From assembly GCA_027886185.1 (NCBI GenBank), contig WOAB01000040.1, positions 3,410,001 to 3,474,000 of the forward strand: 64,000 bases of DNA, given 5' to 3'. Below the pieces are notes generated by a model, which was not told where the DNA came from, searched no databases, and worked only from the letters and a program-made list of their open reading frames with translations. The stretch is from Rheum nobile. Its lineage: Eukaryota; Streptophyta; Magnoliopsida; Caryophyllales; Polygonaceae. The position numbers were made by a program, and so were the translations under genes. Of this stretch, positions 49,200 to 62,305 are shown one piece after another. Within the stretch, counting starts at the first letter, position 1. Every line of letters starts with the position of its first letter.

Positions 49200-52100
49200 A
49201 GTTTTGCAAACACGGTTCGTTAGCTTAGCTCTAGGGCAACAGCCAATGGATACAATGCCATTCTTCCTAAGCAAGATTTAGTAACAACATCGATAGCTTC
49301 CTGAACTAACTCACTGTCGAGCTACAGAACAAGGAAGTTATAGAGAGGCACTAAGATCATAAACCCTCCTTATCTAACCCAGGGCGAGCTTCGTCAGTCT
49401 TAATGTATTCCCTTTCTCAAGGCAGCACCGCGGCAATTCAATGCGCGATACTTGCAATAGTAGAACAATGAAAGCAATAGTGGCACTCCCCATACTTAGA
49501 GGGTCCGGGCCTGGTCCTCCCTTTGAACAAATCGAATCCATGTAAGTTATAGTATAAAAACATTTCAACATTCCCTGATTTGAGTGATATATTACCAGTA
49601 CGACCATTGTTTCACCATATTTTGCTACCGGGTCCTCATCGCCACCTTTAGAATTATCAATAATCTCTATCTTCGAACGCATGAAGTTGAAACAAACCAG
49701 GAAAAAATGCTCATGTTTCAAAATGGGGAAGAGGACCTGTCATTGCATCAAAATGTTAATTGACGAATATCAATAGATCGTTTATAAGAGTGCTAATATG
49801 AAATAAATATAGTTGGATGAGTTATTACCAAATCTACATCCACCAGAGATGTATGGTTGAGGCTCGCTACCAATTCGTCCATCCCATATTTGAAAATGGA
49901 GAACTTGGAGTCGTATTTAACTTTGTTTGGGTTGGAGAGGGGGCCAACCTGCTTATGTAAAAATGAATAAGGATTCGGTGAATATCATTGAATGACCATG
50001 TGCATATCACAATGGGAAAACTGAATACCTACCAAAGTTGATGGATGAACGAACAACCGCGATGCAGTTGTATGGTTTCGAGCCTCTTCTAAATCATTTA
50101 AATATGTGCACTACAAGTCGACAATATTAATTGAAACAAAGGTGGATTCTTCAAGTGACCGGAATTCGCTTGCATCAAGTGTTCTCCCATTATAGTCAAA
50201 TAGGACCTCCCTGTTTACGGGAAAGATAATAGACGAATCAAAATAGAAGCATAATCATTGAATGCAACGCTCTTCAGTAGTAAAAACTAACCCATCCGGA
50301 GCGTGATTAACAACATACGAATATAATGCATGTTGTTCTTTACTGATCATTTTTCTTGCGTTTATAATCCTATTCAACCATGGGCTCTTTTTTGTAGCCG
50401 GTAGCTTAATGTTCCTCTTCTCCTTTTGTTGGACAGATTTCATCGGTGTTACAAAATCATCGTCGTCCTCATTGTCGTCCATTTGGGCCTGAATTGGAAG
50501 TAACGTCAAAGCAAACATGAATGCAATTTAATCATACAACGCATACCAGAATATCTAATTTGCATACGGACACAGAACATGTGAATATCAGACAAGGTCT
50601 GTTAAACATTACATAATTAAGCCGTTACACAACGAGTCTTTTGACCATAATTCCACCCCATCTAAGCCTGCTAAACATTACAAATATTAATCAGCTACAA
50701 ACTATGTGAAGATGTCCACAATATCACCCCAGCTAGATCTATAGTCATTATATTATATGTAGACAAAATTTTGGCTCTAAAGCCAACCAACCATACTGTT
50801 TATCCCTTGACACCCCTCTTACTTCCGACCAAAATACAACTTTACGAATTCAAGCCTTAAGTGTGACCATCATCATTTGCTTCTAACCCTATTAATCCTC
50901 TTCATGCTTACCGGATCAATTTGTTGAGGGGCGGGACGCTTTTCTGGACGACCACATATTGTCTTCTTAGCCACATCCTTCTTATCACTGGTCGCATCAA
51001 CTGTAGGTTGAGCTGGGGCAACAGCTTCAACCTGGGGATGCTCAACATCGATGTCATTCACCACCCCCATAACCACATCACTTGGATTCGGTTGCCCTTG
51101 TACAATTTCAACATATCGGTTAAATAATGATCATATCCTGCATATGAATGTGTGAATAATGCATAACACACCCATTAAAATGCATACCCAAAACAAATCA
51201 TTTTCATGTAGCTGGGCTGGTGGGTCAACCTTCTCTACTGTGGTGGCTTCGGTCATCTTGGACTGATCGTCAACAACGGCTGGAATATCACTTTCATGGT
51301 GCTCGACTGGTGGGTCAACTTCGCTTGTTCCCGTATTGCCCTATGGAAATTTCATTACTAATATTATGCAAACATTCAATAAACTAAAACAAATTTGCTT
51401 TGCGTGATAAATAAATGTACATAAACCTGAGGCATATGAACATCCACTACGGCCGTTGGACTGGACTGATGCACTTCTTCAGTATGGCCCGTATCTGCTT
51501 GGAAAAAGGGCAGATCGTCATTAAACCCGACTTCATCATTCTCGCGCTTGATGATGTCATTCCGCCTAGACAACGCAGCCTCGATCTCTTCAACCACCTT
51601 CATCAGCTCCGGACTAGTCCAGAATGGGTCTTCAGCTTGCGAGAGCACATTCCCTACTTGAGTGCATACATCAAAAGGAGCCTCGTGCATGGAATCTGAT
51701 ATGGAACCCAGTAAAGCCATGGCCGACTCAGTGAGGGCGACTGACACTTCATCGTCCTTGCACTCGACATGCATGTTTTTGGTCCTGTCAGCTATCCTAA
51801 TAATAGCATTTGCGACAATCTTCAAATCCTTCACCATACCTTTGTTGTACTCCTGTAAAAATTGCATATCAATATGTAAATTTTGCATTGCAATATTGTT
51901 AACAACGGCTTCATCAACACTATAAAGTATAAACCATAATATAATCATCTTCAAAATCGACAACTGCTTAGATCATTAATATACAATGAGTATGTAGTAT
52001 GCATATCTATACAGGAAGTGTGCATATCACAGCCAAACAAATGAATATCACATTATATATCGACAACTTAATACATCATGCATATCTGAACATATAATCT

Positions 52101-53191
52101 GCATATCTATACAGTAAGTGTGCATATCACAACCACACAAATGAATATCACATAACAAAACGACGACCTAATACATCATGCATACCTGAATATATACTCT
52201 GCATATCTATACAGGAAGTGTGCATATCACAGCCATACAACTGAATGTCACATAACAAATCGACAACCTAATACATCATGCATACTTGAATATATAATCT
52301 GCATATCTATGCAGTAAGTATGAATATCACAATCATACATGTGAATATCACAATCATACATGTGAATATCATATAGCATATCGACAAATTCATATATCAT
52401 GTACGGAGAATGCATCTCTCACTCACCAATATAAATATCACATACATATCATACAAGTATATAATCCTTATTCAACATGATACTATGCATAATAACCTAT
52501 GTATTTTTATCATTACTAAAGTCAATAACATATGTTAACTATTCGGTTTTGTAAAATCTATATAACTCTAAAATTAGGCATGAATATTAACCTTTTTGGT
52601 ATTTGATTCCTGTACCGGACATGCAACACCTTGCCTTTTTTTGATAGACAGCTGGGGTTCCAAATTACCATCCCCGAACACCCCGTGACTCATCTCAATC
52701 TCTTCTCTCTCAGCTACAAGATCTTCAGTCCATCCGACAAATGCGAGGAATTTCCTTGGAATGGTACGTTTTCCATACAAGACCACACGGTCCAAGTATA
52801 GAACCTGAAGAAAACAGAAATATTATGTATATCAGTGTATGAATTATGAATATCCAACACAAATGATTGAAAATGCATGCCCATATATCAAAATTCAAAA
52901 ATTATTCCCCAAAATGTATATTTAAGGACCCATGTACCGTCAAGAAATAGAGTGGGCCAGTAAAGTAGCTGTCCGGATTCATATCCCACCTCTTCTTGGC
53001 CTCGATAAGACAATCTATAACGAAACCACACCAGTTCATCGTACTCACGGCATTTAGCTGCTCTAAGCCACGTATGAGGGACTGGTTTGCAGCACCGCTC
53101 TGTGTTGGCTCGACTATACAAGAGTGGAAACGGACAATAAAGTCCCGTATGAAGTCTACGCCTCCTCCCTCGATCGACAACATATGTTCAC
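49200..53191 (-). pseudogene. Second Ulp1-like transposon-type gene, left (C-terminal) part
   Basis: Continues across the LTR insertion from 63714. Recognisable exons from high to low: 53191-about 52937 (starts HMLSIEGGG), about 52805-52592, about 51900-51431, about 51345-51190, about 51120-50876 (Lys-rich), about 50510-50291, about 50212-50034, about 49950-49829 and about 49737-49640. The last contains HEHFFLVCFNFMRSKIEIID, with the catalytic His and Asp positions of Ulp1-like peptidases. A TAG within FVSINIVDL-x-CTYLND near 50110 replaces what is a Trp in this position of the family (my recollection, to be checked). No Asp-Cys-Gly box could be found in 49200-49600, so the active-site Cys is lost or lies in an exon I cannot see. 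Introns contain the word ATATCAC many times. The stretch 48567-49200 holds nothing certain. Confidence 0.6.
52001..52420. repeat. Four-unit tandem repeat, period exactly 100 bp
   Basis: Units begin GCATATCTAT at 52001, 52101, 52201 and 52301. Each contains TGCATATCAC, GAATATCACAT and AATACATCATGCATA. The last unit is longer, with an inner duplication of CAATCATACATGTGAATATC. It lies in an intron of the second Ulp1-like gene. Confidence 0.92.
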
Positions 53192-54585
53192 TGACAAGGC
53201 TAAAGTCGTCGTGCCTAATCAAATAAATCCTAATATACCTACTAAACAGAATATAGCAAGCAAGTCAGGGTCGAACCCAAGGGAATCATGTTATCTATTC
53301 TTGTGTTTCTCAAGTCACCAACTAGGAACTAGGGGGGGGGGGGGGGGGGTTGTATCGGTTTCTTAGTGACCAAGTAACAAGTAAACAAGTTCGCAAGTAA
53401 AGGTTGTGAATATGATGGGGAAAAGCGCTACACCTGACAAAGATCCACACAACAAGAGATATGGTTGATCACTGAATTCTATTAGTCTCAAGTTCTTATC
53501 TTTCCTATAGTTGTCCTTATCCCGATCTTAGGTAACTATTAGTTCTACCAGCCCTAATAGTACTTATTACCAAATCAAATCCGAAACCTTCAAGACTCAA
53601 TAAAGCAATAGCATTCAAACAAGGATTTAACAAGATACATGCAATAGAAACAACCCGTTACTATAACATGCAATTAACTCTCTCTCACGATGAACACTCG
53701 CAACCCGCTTATGTAAATCGTGTTTGCTACTAGATATGCAACCCGAACCCGGAATCACAAATCCTAGCAATTAGGAAGATATCAATAGACCTAGGTAGCT
53801 ACTCTAGATAAATCAACATAAACCAATAAACATTCAAGCACAAGAGAACTAATCCAACTAGATAGGAAATCGAACAAGAGTAGAAAACTCACAACCAATC
53901 AATTGAAGGCTTCAAAATGTCAAGTGCAACAATGGAAGCTTAGTTCTCCATAGGGTTTGTGAGAGAAAAACTAAGATAGGTGGCAACTAGGGTTCTCTTA
54001 AACAAAGTCTTAGAAAATAATTCAGAAATTAAATAAAAGGAAATAACAAACTTGGAAACAAAATTTCAGAAATAAAATAAAAACAGATAAAAGATCTCGG
54101 AAATAAGCCGAGAAAAGTCTTCAGCGCGTCGTCACCGCGGGTGCGGTGACACCCACCGCGGGGTGCGGTGGTACTCCAGAATCACGGCCTCTTCTCAGTA
54201 AGGTTTGCCGCGGGGGGCGGTATATTGGCCGCGGGTGCGGTGACGGTGTCTTCTTCAGCTTCTGTGACACTTCCGTAAAAATGCCATAACTTTTGATTCC
54301 CAACTCGGATTGCGCTCATATTTTGAGAACTTGTAGTAGACTTCAAGATCTAACTCCTCGAATTGGAATCACTCCATTTGGACATCTGAGTAGAGACAAC
54401 GAACCGTTTGAATTCAGCACACCGTTCTTCCACTCTTCAATGCACTTCAAACCTCTGTAAATCCCATGATTTCTTCACTTCTAGTCTTCTCTTCCGGATT
54501 ACAGAATTGCCATCAAATCATATCCAAACATCACCTAAATCATGCTAATAACCACTAGATGTGTTATACAATATATCGCATATCA
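53192..54585 (-). repeat. 3' LTR of element X
   Basis: TG...CA ends. Contains a G-run at about 53331-53349 where the partner has only seven G, and CCGCGGGTGCGG-type words at 54134-54242. It lacks an 18-bp stretch present in the partner at about 63126-63143. Confidence 0.93.
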
Positions 54586-54823
54586 AATTCCCCCATGCTT
54601 AAACCTTGCTCGTCCTCGAGTAAGCTAAAGTCAACCTACTCCTCCAAATTCAACCCCAAGGCTTCAGGAAGCACAAGAAAATATGACACTAGTAGTTACA
54701 ACACATCAACAATAAGCTCTAAGACAACCAATCAAGTGATGCAAAACATAACATACAACTCCTCAAATCAACACCCCACACAATCAAACTTAAAGGAAAG
54801 CAGAGTACTTTCCCCAAGCTTAT

Positions 54824-56219
54824 TGATAACAGGTTTTTGTCGTTCTAAAAACTACTATGCAAAATATCCAAACAAACCCTAAACCGTAGTCCTAGGTAAG
54901 TAAAGGTCGAATCCACAGGGAGGCGGATTCTATCTAAATATGCAAATTATGTGTCAAAGCAAAGTAACCAAAGGGGGGTTTTGTGAGTTTAAGTAATTAA
55001 GCATGCAAAAGTAAACAAGCGAAAGAGTTTTGAAATCATTGATGGGAAAACACTTAGTCAAACAACATCCACTATTCGTATGACAAGTTGATCATAGATA
55101 CTCATTCAAAATCTCATGCAATGGAAATTCCAATTCCTTTTCAGATATAACTAATAGCACAACCAGATACTATTAGCACTAACTAATTAAACAACCCTGA
55201 AACTATCAAGATTCAGTTTAACAACAGCATTACGGATAGGAATATAGTTGGATACAATTCTAGCATAAAACAACCAGCTTTTATCCTAGAATGTAAATCA
55301 ATTCTCTTCTGCATAAGACTAGCACAACCAGATACTAGTACGATGCAGTTGCTACTCTGAAATAGATATGCTCAACCAGTAACAATCTAGATCTAGCAAT
55401 TAATCAATAACAATAAACCCTAGATGCGTCCAAATAGAGATTATCAATATCAATCATAAGCAACTTAAGCAAGAGAAAGATAAAAACCATGCAATAGATT
55501 AAGAACGAGAATCTCACAACTTTATCAAAATGAAAGCTTCAGCGTCTGACTAAGCCAGGGAGGCTTAGTTCTTCATAGCAAATACGTAAAAAGAAATTAG
55601 GGTTCAAAGAAAAAGATGATAGATAGGCAAAAAGCCTTTTCTCTACCCTAATATACTAAAGGAAATAAAATCTAAATTAACCTAAAATGAATTAATAAAA
55701 TAATAAACAAACAAAAGCAAGGAAATTAATCCCGCATTCTCGGTCTTGAATCTCGCGTTCAGCACGGCCCACTTTCCTTCAGCAGCTCGACGGACATCTC
55801 GGCATCAACAAAGCACCAACGGCCCAATTCCAAGCAGCTCATCCCAACAAAGCATCAGCGGCCCATTCTCTCAGCCCAACACACGCAAGGCATCAGCAAA
55901 TGCGCGGCCCACTCCCAATTGCAAGCATCAGCGCCTGCGTCAGCGTGACGTCATGCTCCAATTTCATCAGCATCCAATTCATTTCGCTGCTTCTAATTTG
56001 ACGCGGCTTCTCGCGTGGGCTGGGCTCCTTCAATTGGGCCTTCTCCAGCATTCTTCTTCTCGGCCCACCTCCACATCATTCCAGCATCACGTGGCCTTTA
56101 ATTAATTACCAAACTTCGCCTCCACACGCCATGCACATGAATGTGTCTAAATCTACCCGAATGGCACCAATAAAACCTCTAATGACTCTTACTTAAGCTC
56201 TACAAAGTAGTGCTTATCA
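54824..56219 (-). repeat. 3' LTR of element Y
   Basis: Begins TGATAACAGG, ends GCTTATCA on the plus strand. Rich in CAGCGGCCCA-like words at 55765-55930. The plus-strand open frame 55746-56105 runs antisense to the element and is low-complexity. Confidence 0.94.
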
Positions 56220-57486
56220 AACCACCCCATGCTTAGACCTTTGCTCGTCCTCGAGTAAACTAATAAAGAGTCTACTCCTCCAATGTAGCATCCAAGGTCT
56301 CAGGAAGCATATCCTCCAACTAAGAGTCACCTAACCCATGCCACGCTCCTGGCACCAATCTCATTCACAACACATCCACAACTCAACAAGCTTAAGGGGC
56401 AAGCAGAGTACTTCCCCCAAGCTAAACCCGGACATCCAATAGTGAGAGTAACCTCTAATCCTAGCCTCCATCTATTGCTCCTTATGTCTCCCAGAGTGAC
56501 CTACCCGATAATCCTTCTTTGACTCCTCTTCTTATGACGCCTCGCCAAGAACAATGAGAAATCCTAAAATCATTCTTCTTCTTTTCGCTCATTTTGCCAA
56601 GGCGCCCTTTCGGGTTTTCACCAAGCCACTCATTTCATTTTTCAATAGATGTGCTCACATAAGCTCACGTCACTCTTGACCTCATATTACCCCAGCCTAA
56701 TGCTGGTCCAAGCCACCTGCTTATTACCTAGGCCGCCCTTTCGGGTTTTCGACCTATCCCACGATTTCAATAATAGCCTTTTTTCAAATTTTTGGCTCTT
56801 TTCTCTTTATATTTTTCTCCTCAGCAGCGTAGCAAGTATAAAATCCCACCCCATGCTTAAACATTACATTGTCCTCAATGTAATGAAAGACAAAAGAATA
56901 AAGCACAGGGAAAAACAAAAAATAACTCACAACGTTGCCGAGTTGGCTTGGACACTTCCTTGTCGCTGGCGGTGTACTCATGAAAGTTCATGTCCTGGAT
57001 GTTTGGCATCAACGCCATTATCTTCATTTATCGTGCAACCATAAGAAACCACTGTAGGGTGTGGTGGTTATGTAGGAAATCAGGGATGCACGGCCTTCAA
57101 CTCCATCAACTCCTACCATGCAACCAAAAGGAACCACTTTGGTAAATAGTGGTCAATCAAGGGAACGGGGTTGCATGGCCTTAAAAAATGGGCCCAGATG
57201 TCATCGTGGTTGGGCCCTGGTGTATCACTTCTCCAGCTGTCGACTGCAGGGCCATCATCGTTGCCAAGTAAAAGTATGGTGAATGTAATCTTCCGTTAGC
57301 AACATGATGCGCACCTCTCCGTGGAGAATCTGGACAGCTGGGTAATTTTTTTTTTATTATTAATTTTTTTTTTTTGACTTTTTCTCCCCGTTTAAGGTCT
57401 TTTCGGGGTATCTTATTTTCGTCTTTTGCTCCCCGTTTAAGGTTTTTTCAGGGCCCATTTTTTTTCCGATTTTTTTTTTTGAGAAA

Positions 57487-57640
57487 GTGCGGCGGTCGCC
57501 GTGAAGGGTGTGTCGGTCGCCGTAATTGCGGCGGGCGCCGTAATTAAACGGCGGTCGCCGTTTTTAGGTCATAGCCAACTTGCTTGGCGAGGCATTTACG
57601 ACGGACGCCGTAAATTTCGCAGCGGGCGCCGTGAACACCA
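57487..57640. repeat. Cluster of GGCGGTCGCCG-type palindromes in element Y
   Basis: About seven short palindromes of the form (A)CGGCG-NN-CGCCG(T), for example ACGGCGGTCGCCGT, lie within 150 bp of otherwise T-rich DNA. They are flanked by long T-runs at 57340-57480. Confidence 0.85.
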
Positions 57641-57825
57641 TTTCCATTTTTCCGCGCTTCTTGCAGGTTAGTTCGACACAGAAAGGAAAAACAAAAAGAA
57701 AAACAACTGAATAAAGACTAAGGGAAAGAAAATAGACTACCTAACATCGGGTTGCCTCCCGAGCAGCGCCTTGGTTAATGTCGTGGCTCGACATCCTACT
57801 CAATCCTCCTCAACTTGGGTTTGTC

Positions 57826-58921
57826 CTAGCACTTATCTATATCAGGGGGATGTCTCTTTGTATACTCCCTGTAGAGCTTTTCCCCCATGCTTGTGTACTT
57901 CATAATGGTTGGACCGCTGTTCATATCTATGAATGCACTTGTCATCTTCAGGAACGGTCTACCCAACATCTCAAGGGCTGCATGTATGTCCTGCCCTGTA
58001 TCCAGCATGTAAAAATCTGTCACCTGAATTAAGGTCTCCTTCTTGTGCTTCCCCTTTGGTTTCTTCTTTATATTGCCCAGTGCCCTTAAAAACTCTGTGT
58101 AGCGAGGGATGCAACTTGTCAGTTCGAGCAAGAGAATGGTTGCCTCCCGAGTACTAAAGGTTTCATATAGCTCTTTGTCGTCCTTCAGCCTTCGAGTATC
58201 TTGGAATACTGCATGGAAGGGCGTGACGGGGTGCTGCGAGACAAGTGGAAAGGAGTTGAGATGCACATACTTATCATAGGCAGCCTCGAGAGGGTCGGGG
58301 GCTGCCGGGGCATTTTCGAGAGGAACGAGCGTCACAGGATCATTTTCGCGATCGTGGCTCTCCTCCTCTTGATCGCTGAATTCCTCCAGTCCCAAAAAAT
58401 ACTCTTCTTCAGAAATTAAGCACAACGCGGTCCAAAATATCGTCTGGAATACCCATCTCCTCAGTGGGTGAACCGAGGTCGAGGTATACCTCCTGCGGTC
58501 TTGGGTTCTCTTCTGCAGATATCTCGCTGTATTCTGCACCCATCTCACAAATTTGTTCCTCCTTGTCAGCTAAGGGGGCGACATGCAACTGCTCAGTACT
58601 TTGTAGGGTCAACGAGAAGACATTCTCTTCCTGGTGCACCACTGGGTGAGATAGTGGTTCTGCCGACGTCATGGACTCCACCCTGCTCAATTCTTGCACC
58701 ATTTGCTCCGTCTGCCTCTCAATGATCTGGATATTGGACTTTATTTGTTGTTCAAGTTGGATCGTGTTCTGTTTGAAAGATCGAAACATGTCCTCCAATG
58801 ACATAGAGGGACTTGGATTGTGCCCATAACTCGAATTAGGGTGATCTCTCCACCCTGGAGTGTATGCGTATGAGTATGGGTCATATTGCGGCTCCTGATG
58901 GAAGTGGGGAAATCTATCCAT
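57826..58921 (-). pseudogene. Gag-like/protease-remnant gene of element Y, frameshifted
   Basis: Starts MDRFPHFHQEPQYDPYSYAY, followed by TPGWRDHPNSSYG, a signature of plant Ty3/gypsy gag-region proteins, then a coiled-coil-like segment (IKSNIQIIERQTEQMVQEL). A one-base shift near 58420 ends the first frame; the second continues SEEEYFLGLEEF and reaches MLGRPFLKMTSAFIDMNSG, the end of an aspartic-protease-like domain. The catalytic Asp part is missing, apparently deleted. The product can hardly support retrotransposition alone. Confidence 0.75.
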
Positions 58922-59029
58922 CTCTCTAACAAAATCAAAAAGGAAAAACAAAAATCAATAGCACGGGTGTGGACCGTAAGATAGGTCCACACAATAGTTG
59001 ACACACAAATCGCACACAAAATAGATTAT

Positions 59030-59052
59030 TGCCTCCCCGGCAACGGCGTCAA
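59030..59052 (-). promoter_or_regulatory. Primer-binding site of element Y
   Basis: Minus strand TTGACGCCGTTGCCGGGGAG just after the 5' LTR. One base differs from the TGGCGCCGTTGCCGGGGA expected for tRNA-Asp. Confidence 0.8.
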
Positions 59053-59054
59053 TT

Positions 59055-60451
59055 TGATAACAGGTTTTTGTCGTTCTAAAAACTGCTATGCAAAATATCC
59101 AAACAAACCCTAAACCGTAGTCCTAGGTAAGTAAAGGTCGAATCCACAGGGAGGCGGATTCTATCTAAATATGCAAATTATGTGTCAAAGCAAAGTAACC
59201 AAAGGGGGGTTTTGTGAGTTTAAGTAATTAAGCATGCAAAAGTAAACAAGCAAAAGAGTTTTGAAATCAGTGATGGGAAAAACACTTAGTCAAACAACAT
59301 CCACTATTCGTATGACAAGTTGATCATAGATACTCATTCAAAATCTCATGCAATGGAAATTCCAATTCCTTTTCAGATATAACTAATAGCACAACCAGAT
59401 ACTATTAGCACTAACTAATTAAACAACCCTGAAACTATCAAGATTCAGTTTAACAGCAACATTATGGATAGGAATATAGTTGGATACAATTCTAGCATAA
59501 AACAACCAGCTTTTATCCTAGAATGTAAATCAATTCTCTTCTGCATAAGACTAGCACAACCAGATACTAGTACGATGCAGTTGCTACTCTGAAATAGATA
59601 TGCTCAACCAGTAACAATCTAGATCTAGCAATTACTCAATAACAATAAACCCTAGATGCGTCCAAATAGAGATTATCAATATCAATCATAAGCAACTTAA
59701 GCAAGAGAAAGATAAAAACCATGCAATAGATTAAGAACGAGAATCTCACAACTTTATCAAAACGAAAGCTTCAGCGTATGACTAAGCCAGGGAGGCTTAG
59801 TTCTTCATAGCAAATACGTAAAAAGAAATTAGGGTTCAAAGAAAAAGATGATAGATAGGCAAAAAGCCTTTTCTCTACCCTAATATACTAAAGGAAATAA
59901 AATCTAAATTAACCTAAAACGAATTAATAAAATAATAAACAAACAAAAGCAAGGAAATTAATCCCGCATTCTCGGTCTTGAATCTCGCGTTCAACACGGC
60001 CCACTTTCCTTCAGCAGCTCAGCGGACATCTCGGCATCAACAAAGCACCAGCGGCCCAATTCCAAGCAGCTCATCCCAACAAAGCATCAGCGGCCCATTC
60101 TCTCAGCCCAACACACGCAAGGCATCAGCAAATGCGCGGCCCACTCCCAATTGCAAGCATCAGCGCCTGCGTCAGCGTGACGTCATGCTCCAATTTCATC
60201 AGCATCCAATTCATTTCGCTGCTTCCAATTTGACGCGGCTTCTCACGTGGGCTGGGCTCCTTCAATTGGGCCTTCTCCAGCATTCTTCTTCTCGGCCCAC
60301 CTCCACATCATTCCAGCATCACGTGGCCTTTAATTAATTACCAAACTTCGCCCCCACACGCCATGCACATGAATGTGTCTAAATCTACCCGAATGGCACC
60401 AATAAAACCTCTAATGACTCTTACTTAAGCACTACAAAGTAGTGCTTATCA
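59055..60451 (-). repeat. 5' LTR of element Y
   Basis: 1,397 bp, nearly identical to the 3' LTR, including the antisense open frame at 59978-60337. This indicates a young insertion. Confidence 0.94.
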
Positions 60452-60683
60452 CTTATCCTGAACACCATAGAGTGAATAAGTTCTAATCCTAGTCTCCCAT
60501 CTATCTTCTTATACCTCCCAAAGTGACCTACCCGAATCCTCCTTATATCACCTCTTCTTATGTCACCACGCCAGGTAAAATGATGATTCCTAAAAACCAC
60601 TCTTATTCTTTTCACTCATTTTGCCAAGGCGCCCTTTTGGGTTTTCACCAAGCCACTCATTTCATTTTTCAATAGATGGGCTC

Positions 60684-61557
60684 CCCGGCAACGGCGCCAA
60701 TTTGATAAGGCGTTGTCGTACCACCTAAACAAAATAATCCTAAACAAACCTAACTAATGTAGTCTGGTAAGCAAGGGTCGAATCCCACAGAATCAAATAC
60801 TATTCCAACGATGTAATTGTATACCAACAAGTAACCAGGGGTTTCTGATTTAAAAAACAAAATAAATAAATAAAAACAAAGACTTGAAATCAAATTGGGA
60901 AAATAGCTCAGCCAAATAAATATCCACACTTTAGATTGATAGATCGATCATTGATTATTCCTAGTCCTCAATACTCATGAAAGTCCTAATCCATGTTCTG
61001 AATTAGTTACCAGTCCAACCAGTCCTGATAACCCTAACTATTAAATAACCTAGAAGACCTTCTAGATTGAATCTAACAGCAGCAATGAATTCAGGAATAG
61101 ATAGGTACATGCAAGTGTAGCAACCAGTCATACAATTGCATGTAATTAATTCTCTACACAAACTAAGGGATTTAGATTCTCAACCAGTATCCTCCAATCC
61201 TTAGTAATATGATCAATAACAATCTCAACAGGTTGTATGGAAAAGGGGGATCAATAGCATAATACTAATTTCTCTAGGTTGTCAATCTGGAGAGAACTAT
61301 TATTAAAATCTATTTGATTTCCTAATCAACAAATCAAGGGGAATCGATATATGATCAATGAGATTAAGCACGAGAGAGACTTAAAACAATCATAGAAAGA
61401 GTAAAGGAATAAACTCACAATCCAATCAATCCAAAGGCTTCAATTGTCTGCCTGGGCAAAAGGGAAAAAATAACGATGAAAATAAACTAGGGTTTTGGTG
61501 GCAACTAGGGTTTTTTCCGCGGTCGCGGCCCTCTTTACCGCGGTCACGACATTCTTC
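60684..61557 (-). repeat. Partial LTR of a third family (Z) with its primer site, inside X
   Basis: TGATAAGGCGTTGTCGTACC at 60703 starts an LTR-like sequence with the same general plan as X and Y (AAGGGTCGAATCCCACAG at about 60775, then a CTAACTATTA-rich part). It is cut off at about 61557, where the gag-like frame of X begins. Directly before it (60684-60701) lies CCCCGGCAACGGCGCC, a primer-binding site in the minus orientation. The right part contains CCGCGGTCGCGG and CCGCGGTCACG. Confidence 0.7.
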
Positions 61558-62211
61558 CAGTTCCCAAAAGTAATCGTCTTCAGAGAGCACAACTTGGTTC
61601 AAAACATCATCTGGAATGCCCATCTCCTCAGTGGGTGGACCGAGGTCATAGTTTTCTTTTGCAGACATCCCGCTGTATTCAACATCTGTCTCGCTGATTT
61701 GCTCTTCCCTTTCAGCTAAGGGAGCGACATGCTGCTGCTCAGTACTCTGGAGGGTCATTGAAAAGACATCCTCTCTCTGGTGCACTATTGGGTGAAATAG
61801 TTGTTTTGCCGACATCGTGGTCTCTATTCTGCTAATTTCTTGAGTCAAGTGCTCCATTTGATTCCCCAAATTCTGGAACCTGGAATCCATCTCTTGTTCA
61901 TGTTGGATCATGCTTTGCGTAAGAGATTGAATTAAATCCTCAGTCGACATGTGAGAACTTGGATTGGACACTGGTAGTCTATGCTCATAGGCCGGATTGT
62001 ACTGCCGTGGAGTACCCTGCTGGTAGAACGATTGTGGCTCCGGGTAGAACTCCTGGTAGTCATGACCATATGGAGGGTATTGCTGGTACCCATAACTCGA
62101 ATTGGGGTGATCTCTCCACCCTGGAGTGTATGCGTAGGAGTATGGGTCATATCGTGGCTCTCCCCAGAAATCCATATCTGCATCAAAATAAAAAACAAAA
62201 ATCAGTAGCAC
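61426..62211 (-). pseudogene. Gag-like protein of element X, chimeric C-terminus
   Basis: Probable start at 62175 (MDFWGEPRYDPYSYAYTPGW, then RDHPNSSYG). The protein shares this signature, a coiled-coil-like part and GPPTEEMGIPDDVLNQVVL with the Y protein. After ECRDRGKEGRDRGK it reads into the LTR Z fragment and ends there at 61426, so its last 30 or so residues are not of gag origin. Homologous protein parts downstream are lost. Confidence 0.75.
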
Positions 62212-62283
62212 GGGTGTGGACCGTAAGATAGGTCCACACGAAAGTTAGTAATAAACAAAAACACAAAAACAGAAATTTTTGAT

Positions 62284-62303
62284 TCCCCGGCAACGGCACC
62301 AAA
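62284..62303 (-). promoter_or_regulatory. Primer-binding site of element X
   Basis: Minus strand TTTGGTGCCGTTGCCGGGGA just after the 5' LTR, tRNA-Asp type with one mismatch. Confidence 0.85.
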
Positions 62304-62305
62304 TT

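Larger units (their letters stand above)
54824..60451 (-). mobile_element. Non-autonomous LTR retrotransposon Y nested in X
   Basis: LTRs 54824-56219 (3') and 59055-60451 (5'), near identical, target duplication CTTAT (54819-54823, 60452-60456). Minus-strand order: 5' LTR, primer site like that of tRNA-Asp elements (TGACGCCGTTGCCGGGGA), gag-like gene, non-coding part with GC palindromes, purine tract AAGCATGGGGTGGTT, 3' LTR. The 3' non-coding part resembles that of X, so the two are related families. Confidence 0.94.

Noticed and set aside
55746..56105. 119-residue plus-strand open frame in element Y LTR (and copy at 59978-60337)
   Set aside because: Antisense to the element, Ser/Gln/His-rich low complexity, and conserved only because the two LTRs are near identical copies.
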